32,832 nucleotides of DNA from positions 1-32,832 of the forward strand of contig CAJNDS010001135.1 of assembly GCA_905221605.1 (NCBI GenBank). Direction: 5' to 3'. A program made the position numbers and the translations under genes. The notes beneath the pieces are model-generated. The model was not told the DNA's origin. It worked only from the letters and a program-made list of their open reading frames with translations, and did not search any database. The stretch comes from Symbiodinium natans. Its lineage: Eukaryota > Sar > Dinophyceae > Suessiales > Symbiodiniaceae. Below are positions 25,642 through 32,832 of the stretch, piece after piece; within the stretch, counting starts at the first letter, position 1, and each line of letters starts with the position of its first letter.

Positions 25642-25707
25642 GTATGTAGGGTTTGTGGGTTTAGGGTTTGGGTTTAGGGTTCAGGGTTTAGGTGTTTATG
25701 ACAGCAG
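25642..25707 (+). repeat. Telomere-like intron bracketed by a 15-bp direct repeat
   Basis: TATGACAGCAGGGTA occurs at 25629-25643 and again at 25696-25710. Between the copies lies GTATGTAGGGTTTGTGGGTT and more TTTAGGG-type sequence. Excising one repeat period (67 nt) joins DSR to VRVSVWRRLS without a break. Because the borders are repeated, the cut can slide and only one end can be canonical (GT...GG or GG...AG). Confidence 0.7.
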
Positions 25708-25805
25708 GGTAAGAGTCAGCGTTTGGAGACGTTTAAGTGATTCCTCAATGCAGCGGTTCCTTCCAGAACGCTTCGGCCCTCAAGAGACATACTCTTGCAG
25801 TCTTT
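25708..25805 (+). CDS. Exon following the repeat-bracketed intron
   Basis: In phase with the exon at 25522, it reads VRVSVWRRLSDSSMQRFLPE, then RFGPQETYSC, before degenerating into a triplet repeat. The donor is unclear; ACTCTTGCAGTCTTTGCAG (about 25791-25809) offers no plain GT. It belongs to the CxxC gene. Confidence 0.5.
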
Positions 25806-25839
25806 GCAGTAGCAGTATTCGTAGTAGTTGTCGTCGTTG

Positions 25840-26120
<281 letters not shown>

Positions 26121-26442
26121 TACCAGCCAGCACCATCACGACGACCAATGGCCAGCACTACACTTCATGCTTCGCGTTTCAGAAGCCCTGACGTGCTACA
26201 CTGTGAGCGCAGAGTTAGAGTGATCATTTGAGCGTGAAGGTCGGGAACAGCGTATTGCAAAGTACATGTACCTTCATTGTATTCACACTGTGTGCACATA
26301 GTGCACATACCATTCTTGCATGTGCAGCATGCCATGTGATTGTATACTTTGGAAATTCGACAACATTGAAAACCGCCCTACCCCCTGTTATAGAGTTCAG
26401 GGTTGAGGGTTTATACATGAGGGTTTAGGGTGTGGGGTTTAG

Positions 26443-26796
26443 GTGTGAAAGTCCGAGCTGAGGATAAGAATCCTGCCGACGAGATTGTCGCGACCATTGT
26501 TTTCCGCTCTGTCCAAGTCTTTCGGCCTTTTTCATCGTGACCTCACTGTATGCTATAGCATACTAGAAGTCCATGACCCAGAGTAGGCCCTTATTCCCTT
26601 CTTATTTGGGTTAGGTTCCCTTACAAGCCCCTCTAAACCCAAAAGCAAAAGGGCACTTCTTTTGCTTGCGTTCCTCTTGGGTAATATAGTACAGTATGCT
26701 ACAGTCTAGTAGTAGCATGCAATAGCAAATGCCCATGTCTCCTTGCAGCTTTCGTCGAGCACCCGAGGGGTCTACATGAAGAGCCAGACCGTTTGA
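26443..26796 (+). CDS. Two exons ending a gene, joined in phase
   Basis: Exon a (26443-26516) follows GGGGTTTAG, so a telomere-like TTTAG provides the acceptor. It reads VKVRAEDKNPADEIVATIVF, then RSVQ. Exon b (26749-26796, after TCTCCTTGCAG) reads LSSSTRGVYMKSQTV to TGA at 26794-26796. Both sides of the 232-nt intron are phase 0. The intron holds a diverged copy of the introner-like family (about 26575-26690) and TA palindromes. The product resembles alternating strands; family not recognised. It may be the end of the CxxC gene that starts near 24729. Confidence 0.6.
26575..26690. mobile_element. Diverged third copy of the introner-like family
   Basis: GACCCAGAGTAGGCCCTTAT, GGTTAGGTTCCCTTACAA and AAAAGGGCACTTC match, in order, segments of the copies at 7435 and 23538. 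The right end (CTCTTGGGTAATAT) is poorly conserved. It lies inside the intron 26517-26748. Confidence 0.5.
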
Positions 26797-27011
26797 TTTG
26801 CGGGCACCTGAAAAGAGAATGCCTTGCGTAGGGATCTGAAGCCAGTGACCTTCTATGCTCTACTCTACAAGACTATACTGCACGATACTATGCCCTACCA
26901 TATATGGTACAATGGATAACAAATGTTCAGTGGCCTATGTCAGCTCATACCTGGAGTTTGTGTTCAGTCCCAATACGATAGAAAATTGGGCCATACTGCA
27001 TAGTATACTAT

Positions 27012-27208
27012 GCACCCTAAACCCGAAACCCTAAACCCTAAACCCTAAACCCTAAACCCCTAAACCCCTAAACCCCTAAACCCGAAACCCTAAACCCCTA
27101 AACCCCTAAACCTCTAAACCCCTAAACCCCTAAACCCTAAACCCGAAACCCTAAACTCCTAAACCCCTAAACCTCTAAACCCCTAAACCCCTAAGCCCTA
27201 AACCCAAA
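27012..27208. repeat. CCCTAAA/CCCCTAAA higher-order array
   Basis: Seven-base CCCTAAA and eight-base CCCCTAAA units alternate with single CCCGAAA units. A block of about 60 bp (CCCGAAACCCTAAACYCCTA and on) appears at least twice, so the array has a higher-order unit. Confidence 0.95.
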
Positions 27209-27228
27209 CGGTAACAAGCTTGAAGTGA

Positions 27229-27315
27229 GAGGCTGTGTGGAACGGCAGCCCGCAGTGGCACACGGCGGATGATGGTGCTGAAAGTGCATGCCCAACAACC
27301 GGAGCTAAGGTCGGC
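27229..27315 (+). CDS. Exon between opposed telomere-like arrays
   Basis: After AAGTGAG the frame reads EAVWNGSPQWHTADDGAESA, then CPTTGAK to a donor AAG|GTCGGC, or through to ITRA and TAG inside the repeat. Well-balanced residues and an open frame only in this register support it. The right neighbour is a clean TTTAGGG array (27324-27381). Confidence 0.48.
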
Positions 27316-27323
27316 ATCACCAG

Positions 27324-27381
27324 GGCTTAGGGTTTAGGGTTTAGGGTTTAGGGTTTAGGGTTTAGGGTTTAGGGTTTAGGG
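27324..27381. repeat. Telomere-like array, TTTAGGG sense
   Basis: Eight clean TTTAGGG units. Confidence 0.96.
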
Positions 27382-27633
27382 CGGGTTTCGGGTTGCTGTT
27401 TAGTGTTATGCTGGTACTGTCTATGGCGATAGCTGATGCAAGCATTGATGTGAGAACCCGTTGAAGCAGAGCGTTAACCTAGACGCAACCAGCATTTTTG
27501 CACTTACTTGCATACCTCACCGAGACTTGATCCACCCAATCCAAGCAGCAAATTCAGATCAAAAGCACTGAGGTTCCAAAAGCTTCTGGTCAAATACCAC
27601 CCATGCAAAGATCATAATATATGGGTCCGAAGA

Positions 27634-27725
27634 ATTACTAGTAGTAGTCCCTTATGGTCCCTTTGTAATTATGCCGCAATAACACCCCAAAACCCTGTTC
27701 TAATCATCAAGGCCCCTATATTCTG
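27634..27725. repeat. Dispersed repeat family D, copy
   Basis: The order is ATTACTAGTAGTAGTCCCTT, ATGGTCCCTTTGTAATTATG, AATAACACCCC, AAACCCTGTTCTAATCATCA, AGGCCCCTA. It aligns with 28262-28352 along its length, apart from a short gap. Confidence 0.78.
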
Positions 27726-28060
27726 CTACGACGCCATGATGTGTATGCGTTTTCGGGCAGGAAGCGGAGAAGCACAAGCAGAAGACGGGAGATGAGGTGC
27801 CTTCGGAAACCTGCTCTGATGCGTCCATATGGGCCTTTTATCCCAAAATGGGGATGTCCTTATATACCCCCAAAATGCTCTCGCAATTTAGAAAAGGAAC
27901 CCTAAACCCTAAGCCTTAAAACAATAAAAGGGTAGACCCGATTTTCGAGGAAAACCTCCCATGTGCCATGTTGTGCGGGAGCCCGGGAGCCCTGCTGAGT
28001 GGCTGTTGTGGCGTTGCTTAAGACAGGTCCTGGCAGCTCCTGCATGGCTAGATGCAACGT

Positions 28061-28112
28061 TTGGGGTTTAGGGTTTAGGGTTTTAGGGTTTAGGGTTTAG
28101 GGTCTAGGATTT
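28061..28112. repeat. Telomere-like array, TTTAGGG sense
   Basis: Six units with one TTTTAGGG and two decayed ends. The interval 27380-28060 otherwise holds one family D copy and no exon I can defend. Confidence 0.92.
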
Positions 28113-28261
28113 AGGGATGCTGCTTTTGCGATGAACACTTGGGGGGGACGTTGCAAAGTAACTTCCCCAACGACGGCAGGCCAGCTTCGGAAGCCGCACG
28201 GCTGAGTGCACGGTGCAGTAGACTTCCTGCTGAGCGCACGGCTGTTTTTGTGTAATGTAGG

Positions 28262-28352
28262 GGTCGGAATAGCTACGAATAGTATTCCCCCATGGTCCCT
28301 ATATGAGTATACTATAATAACACCCATTCTAATTATGAAGGCCCCTGTAGTA
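28262..28352. repeat. Dispersed repeat family D, copy
   Basis: The order is GTCGGAATAGCTACGAATAG, CCATGGTCCCTATATGAGTA, AATAACACCC, ATTCTAATTATGAAGGCCCC. The left part matches 12682 and the right part 27634 and 14090. Confidence 0.78.
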
Positions 28353-28420
28353 ATTGCGCGTTTGTGGCTGGGTGGGCGATTTGCCTCGGCTGCCCAGCTG
28401 CCCTGAGTTTTTATTTCTAG

Positions 28421-28466
28421 CTGGATCACTGCTGGAGGCCCTGGCCGGTTGCTGCAAGGCTCTTAG
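28421..28466 (+). CDS. Short candidate exon next to TTTAGGG
   Basis: After TTTTTATTTCTAG one frame reads WITAGGPGRLLQGS to TAG formed by the repeat, and another reads LDHCWRPWPVAARLLG. The acceptor is strong; the frame is unresolved. Confidence 0.3.
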
Positions 28467-28685
28467 GGTTTAGGGTTTATTGTCAGACTGTGTGCAGCAC
28501 GGGGTACGAGTAGTTGCCGGCCATGGGTGTTATATGATCCATTTCAAGACGGCTTATGTCTGATCTTCTCACAACACCAAGCATGCCTCAGGCAACAGGC
28601 TGTCCTCCACGCTGCAAGTTATCTAGCAGCAGTGTGCATTTACAACCGTGTGCTGTAGTGACAGCGACCTCGGTGATGCTTGCAG

Positions 28686-28906
28686 GAGTTGCCAGAGCCA
28701 TGCTGGTCACCTTTCGGGAGCTCTTATGGGCGTTCTTGCCTTGCAAACCCGGCATAAGAACGCTGATTCATAGGAGCCTCCGAATGAGTGCTTTACGCGA
28801 CCAATACCGGCAGGGCATCAAAGGGATTCGAAGCCGCAGCCCGGGATGGAATCCAGGGGCAAAGAATACTTTGAGAGTTCGAGGCTGGGTTGAACCCTGG
28901 AAATAA
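28686..28906 (+). CDS. Candidate exon, basic protein
   Basis: After GATGCTTGCAG a frame reads VARAMLVTFRELLWAFLPCK, then PGIRTLIHRSLRMSALRDQY and an arginine/glycine-rich end at 28904-28906. The frame is also open before the AG, and another frame (ELPEPCWSPFGSSYGRSCLA) competes in the first 60 nt. Confidence 0.35.
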
Positions 28907-28909
28907 GGT

Positions 28910-29455
28910 AAGGTTTAGGGTTCTAGGGTGTAGATGGAGGGTTCTTGCGAACGAATTTGCAAGATCTACTGGTTCGGTCCCGGGCAGTATAGGGCTTGTT
29001 TGCAGCTCGCCTGCACCTGAATCCTCCGGGAAAAGGATAGTTCTTGCTTTTCGCCGTGTTTTCCTGAGAGCATGCCTCCAAATCTGAGGCTTGACTAGAG
29101 CACACTACGTCATGCAGGTCCGGAGCAACCCTAAGCCCGGAACAAATAAAGCTTAAGCCCTAAGCCCCTAAGTGGGGTACTTTTGTTACATGTTTAAGGG
29201 TTCAATAAGGAAGAGAAATTTCATCTTTAATACAATGCCCAGAAATTTCGTTGAGACTACCACGTTGGGTGCATTGGTCTGTGTCTGTGCTTCGAGACAT
29301 TATGGAGTTGAACTTCGGCGCAACAGGCATGGACATCCAACACAATATCAGGGTCAGCACCCTGAAACCTAAACCCCAAGTACTCTGAATCTAAACCCTA
29401 AACCCTGAACCCTAAACCCCAAATACTGCCAAATTCTCTTGAATTTTCTGGCAAG
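28910..29455. other. Mostly unassigned, with scattered decayed repeats
   Basis: Two short open frames (28890-29087 plus, 29172-29372 plus) lack splice support. Decayed CCCTAAA units appear at 29125-29170 and cleaner ones at 29390-29420. Confidence 0.5.
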
Positions 29456-29527
29456 GGGGGGCGCAGCTTTCGACTTCCTCATGAGCCACTCCGACTGCGA
29501 GGAGGGAGGCAACTCGAAGGGCGGAGG
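29456..29527 (+). CDS. Exon ending at a telomere-like donor
   Basis: After TTTTCTGGCAAG and a short G run, the frame reads GAAFDFLMSHSDCEEGGNSK, then GG, to GG|GTTTAGG. Balanced composition, high third-base GC and the same array-exon-array layout as 20432 support it. Confidence 0.48.
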
Positions 29528-29790
29528 GTTTAGGATTCACAGGGGTTTTAGGGTTTTTAGGATTTATAAGGTTTAGGATGTATAGGGTTTAGGACTTATA
29601 GGGTTTAGATCTATTGGGTTTGAGGGCTTATAGGGTTTAGGATTTAAGGGTTTAGGGCTTAGGGTTTATAGGGTTTCAGGTGTATAGCGTTTAGGGTTGT
29701 AGGGCTTAGGCTTTTTGGGGTTTAGGGTTTATAGGGTTTAGTTTTTTTGTTGTGGGTATATAGGGCTTAGGGTTTACAGGGTTTAGGCAC
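29528..29790. repeat. Expanded, decayed repeat TATAGGGTTTAGG
   Basis: About 20 units of 13-16 bases combine TTTAGGG with a TATAGG or TTTTAGG half. This period differs from the plain heptamer arrays and suggests a secondary tandem expansion. Confidence 0.88.
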
Positions 29791-29927
29791 AGCCGTCGGC
29801 GCGCTACGCTTTGAGAGTCTTGGGTTGCTGGTTCGGGCCCCGAGGCTTAGAACACCCAATGCTCCGAAACCCTTGCCCTAAACTCTACACCCAAAACCTC
29901 AAACCATAAACCCACCGCCTGCCCCAG

Positions 29928-30031
29928 CTCCTTCACCCGAACCTCCGAAGTCCCACACCAAGTTGAGCTGCTGGGGGTGGCAGCCGGCATCTGCATTGAT
30001 CGCCTGGACGCGAGATCAGATGTTCGCAGAG
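29928..30031 (+). CDS. Last repeat-region exon before the composition change
   Basis: After GCCTGCCCCAG the frame reads SFTRTSEVPHQVELLGVAAG, then ICIDRLDARSDVRR to a donor G|GTTGCG. Third bases are mostly G or C. Decayed CCCTAAA units (29870-29915) lie upstream. A second frame (LSCWGWQPASALIAWTRDQM) runs on to 30286 but crosses into the AT-richer segment. Confidence 0.48.
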
Positions 30032-30282
30032 GTTGCGCGTAGAATAAATGGTTGTCATATAAGGAATATCGATTCTGGAATAGAATTCCTATTCGATTGT
30101 GATCTTTTCCGCCACCAACCCTGGCCCGCCCCGGTCAGGAGGGAAGCCAACTTGACGCCATGTCGAACCCGACACTTACTCGAGGAGAGAATTTCTATCG
30201 CTCGCCAACGTTATCTTCATTATTGGAGACGTGCGGGATGCCAAGGCAAAATCGATTCTTTGTCTCTCGGATTTATATTCGA

Positions 30283-30663
30283 TTAATTATATTTCTTTAT
30301 ATATCGGATAGAAAGGAGGAGGCCAGGAAAAGATGATATTGATATCCTTATAGTGTTGACGCCATCGTTGTCGCCAAAGTTGTTGCCCACGCTGCAACAC
30401 ATTTGCGCTTCTGTGAATCGCTGTGCATTGTTGTCTAAGTAAGGGAAGCCGTAGGGGGTTTTCTGGATGGGCCTCCTTTGTGTCTCTTTTCTGGTGATGT
30501 TCCTCGTATTCTCATAATTCAGAGTGGTGGTGGATCTTTCCCCTTGAAATTGAGATACTTCTGGAATGACTATATTTAATTGATATTTTTGGGGGGCAGA
30601 AATTTGAGGAGATGATGTCGTTCTGATCGTCAAGGAGTGAGACAGCAATTCTCTTCGGCGCAA
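30283..30663 (-). CDS. Unrecognised open frame in the AT-richer segment
   Basis: A minus-strand frame of 126 codons is rich in Q, N, T and R (for example YENTRNITRKETQRRPIQKT). No splice sites or family were recognised. Its composition is like the adjacent retroelement segment and unlike the exons to the left. Confidence 0.25.
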   Translation of the reverse strand: MRRRELLSHSLTIRTTSSPQISAPQKYQLNIVIPEVSQFQGERSTTTLNYENTRNITRKETQRRPIQKTPYGFPYLDNNAQRFTEAQMCCSVGNNFGDNDGVNTIRISISSFPGLLLSIRYIKKYN

Positions 30664-30793
30664 ATGACGTCTGCACTTAAAAATATCAATTTATCTTGTA
30701 AAGATTCGAATGAAATCGAATAAATGAGACGAGGAACCCAAGAGAAACCAAGTACGACAAAATTTCGAACTCCCCAGGACACTCTATCGTGCA

Positions 30794-31172
30794 AAAAGCC
30801 CGCCAGCATCCCCAATTAAGGGGGCATCTTAGGGGGGACGAAATCAAAGAAGAAAAGAACGAAGACTGCAGATATCTGATCGGTGCAAGAGACTTATGCT
30901 CCCAAAAGCACCAATGCACTACGAAATCTTCATTGAAAGAGAGACGACGAGAGATAGTGCGAGAGACTTCTGCTCTCTTGACTTCTACTCCCATAAGCTC
31001 CAATTAATCCAAGTTCGTGATTCGATCTAACATCGAAAAAGAGAGAGGAGATATACGCTCCATTTATAATACAAGGAGACTACCGGACGCCAGAAGAAAG
31101 CAGAAGGAACCAAGAGCACGCGATCATAAGACTTGCAGCCAATTGAAAAGCCCGCCACCACCCCGAATTAAG
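30794..31172. repeat. 27-bp direct repeat, two copies
   Basis: Copies at 30794-30820 and 31146-31172 begin AAAAGCCCGCCA and end AATTAAG, with 24 of 27 bases identical. They sit in non-coding sequence beside the retroelement. Confidence 0.75.
30882..30910 (+). pseudogene. Detached 29-bp fragment of the retroelement coding region
   Basis: This segment is the perfect reverse complement of 32077-32105, which lies in the reverse-transcriptase C-terminal region. On the plus strand it reads RCKRLMLPKA, then diverges. It indicates a second, inverted and truncated copy of the same element. Confidence 0.8.
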
Positions 31173-31365
31173 CCCCAGGTCCTGCGATCGCAAGAAAACA
31201 ACGGAGAAATCCTCGGCATCCATACTTCTCGTCGAGAAGACCTATACAAATGGGGATTAAACAAACCATCACGATGGGCGGCAGCGCACCACTGACGGCA
31301 GCAAACACCCGCATTTGGATCACCTCAAAAGGAGAGATAACTTGGCTCCAGATGTTCGAGATGAC

Positions 31366-32832
31366 TTACCCACTACACTCGTGAATGAATCTCCTAATGT
31401 GCCCCTCCGTGTCGCCCTCTGCGAGTTGGGCGGTCCGGCAACGTTCAAGAATATGGGATAGGCCGCGTTGGATATCGATCGAGATCCGTCCTTTCAAGAA
31501 AGATTTCGTTGACCCATCAGATCTACTCAAGATTTTGTCGCATTCTTGACAGAGACTCTTCAAAAGTTGATGGGCTCCGAACTCGCATCCTCCCATAGTT
31601 TCGAAAATGATGGGTTCAAAGCCTATCTGTTGTGCTTGACACGCTTCTTGGGTGCCCCGATCTTGACGTTTCTTCTCTGCGTAAAAACACGCGGCTGCCC
31701 CTATTTCCGCAACGCCCCTCCCGATTGAAGAGAGCGAGAAGGGAGAGACCAAGGCAAAGTCAAGAGCGAGCTGTGAATACCGACGCCATTGATTTTGACG
31801 AAGAAGAGGGGTATTCATGAGGAGAATGTCCGCCGGTCGACGTTCGGGATCGTGAGGAAGCAAATTTCCGGGTTCGAGTTTAGGTCGCATTCCGGCCTGG
31901 TGGGCCGCGCGGAAGATCGTATCTCGAAGAGTATAGTGCATTCGAGATCTCATACCTCCTGCCATACAAGTCGTACAATGGTGACCGAGAAGATCGAGGG
32001 CTTGGGGGCAAAAGGGACACATGTTCGTTTTTTCGAGAACCTCGAGACCAAGTCGCAAAGAAATAGAATCAACGACTGCTTTTGGGAGCATAAGTCTCTT
32101 GCACCGGCCGGCATGAGGGTTGATCTTTTTTCGACTGCAACATTGGACAGAAGGGTATCGAAACAAGAACTCGGGACGACGTTCAACCAACCGTCGGCCC
32201 AAGGTGCCCTACAAGCTTGGAATCTAGCTACTTCTCCTGCAGGAAGGGCTTGGAGGAGGTAAGCGCCTGACTTCTCAATAGCGGCTTGGTTGAGATCTCG
32301 CTGCTTGAGAACATTGGGCCATCTCCTAAGATGGAAGTCGGGAGAAGTTGTCTCAAGGATCGAGTAGCTGATTCCTCGATGGGATCGATTCCCATATCTC
32401 CAGCAATGCCCAACATTCCTCGAACCTGTTCTCTGGTGGACCGACATGAACAAACCATGGCAATGTCGGCTCGAGAAATGAAACCGCCCTGAACAGCTAT
32501 CCGGTCGATCGTTAGACCTAGTCCCCCGGCCTTCGTCGGAAGCGTCGTTTGGATCCATTGTCTGTCGGTCAACTGTCTGCCTAGAAGGTATTGAAGAGCA
32601 ACACGTATGTGTTCATTATGGGCCTCGAGCAATGGTTGAAGATGGGAACGACTAATCGTACGACTACAATAAGACAGCTTCGGGAAACTCATGCATTTCT
32701 GCAATAAGTGCAAGGCCACGTGTTTGTGGGGCAACTGTTCTATAACCGTCACAGCCTCGTCGATCGTAGCGATTTTGAGGCGGTTCCATTCTGCGTAAAA
32801 GTCTTCCCGACCACTGATGGGAACTTGAAGCA
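31366..32832 (-). pseudogene. Retrotransposon reverse transcriptase C-terminus, frameshifted, partial
   Basis: Three overlapping minus-strand frames make one protein. From the window edge to about 32300, the sequence includes GREDFYAEWNRLKIATIDEA, then LPHKHVALHLLQKC...PKLSYCSRT and LPTKAGGLGLT, the region after the reverse-transcriptase core in many non-LTR elements. From about 32300 to 32130, it reads SGAYLLQALPAGEVARFQAC in another frame. From about 32110 to 31366, LPKAVVDSISLRLGLEV is followed by a zinc-knuckle-like CPFCPQALDLLGHHCTTC, RPADILL, LALDFALVSPF and IQRGLSHIL. The RPAD...D...(E)..KR order recalls a nuclease-like C-terminal domain, but I am not certain. Two frameshifts make it inactive. 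The catalytic YxDD lies off the window. Confidence 0.75.

Noticed and set aside
30789-31295. Plus-strand frames of 72 and 92 codons
   Set aside because: They lie in non-coding sequence with direct repeats and a reversed retroelement fragment. No domain or splice evidence was found.

Overview
The window looks like nuclear DNA of a dinoflagellate. Three lines of evidence support this. (1) Two AT-rich islands on the minus strand encode alveolate-type mitochondrial proteins: a cox3 piece at 1264-1704 and a cob piece with the PEWY motif at 20959-21850. (2) The heptamer TTTAGGG/CCCTAAA, known as the dinoflagellate telomere repeat, occurs throughout as interstitial arrays. (3) The GC-rich islands between arrays read as short exons with GT-AG, occasionally GC or GA, borders. 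There is no sign of bacterial operons, rRNA or tRNA genes, or CRISPR. All exon calls come from reading frames, splice-site dinucleotides, phase agreement and third-base GC by eye; none has been tested against transcripts.

Layout: 1-2.7 kb holds a poly-G tract, weak open frames and the cox3 insertion. 2.7-3.3 kb holds one exon cluster. 3.5-5.6 kb is degenerate telomere-like repeat with a poly-C tract. 5.6-8.0 kb holds terminal exons and a nested pair of small inverted-repeat elements. 8.6-11.3 kb holds cysteine-rich exons and the clearest gene, a 4-exon, 164-residue protein with a DNRRLY motif, all junctions being in phase. 11.9-14.1 kb holds further exons, including a two-exon 157-residue gene. 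14.4-16.8 kb is repeats: a 78-bp direct duplication, a tandem repeat and a long GA tract. 17.2-20.5 kb holds exon clusters, including a KH-domain gene end. 20.5-22.3 kb is the cob insertion sitting inside a 35-bp minisatellite. 22.6-26.8 kb holds a two-KH, four-zinc-finger gene and a multi-exon CxxC gene. 27-30 kb holds more repeat-bounded exons. From about 30.03 kb the telomere-like repeat stops, and a decayed reverse-transcriptase C-terminus runs off the right edge.

The most interesting aspect is intron biology. Many inferred introns begin or end in telomere-like repeat, so the repeat itself supplies the GT or AG. Others coincide with 100-150-bp elements carrying terminal inverted repeats. 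One such element is flanked by a 6-bp target duplication. One telomere-like intron is bracketed by a perfect 15-bp direct repeat. Together these suggest introner-like intron gain, with telomere-type sequence as part of the raw material.
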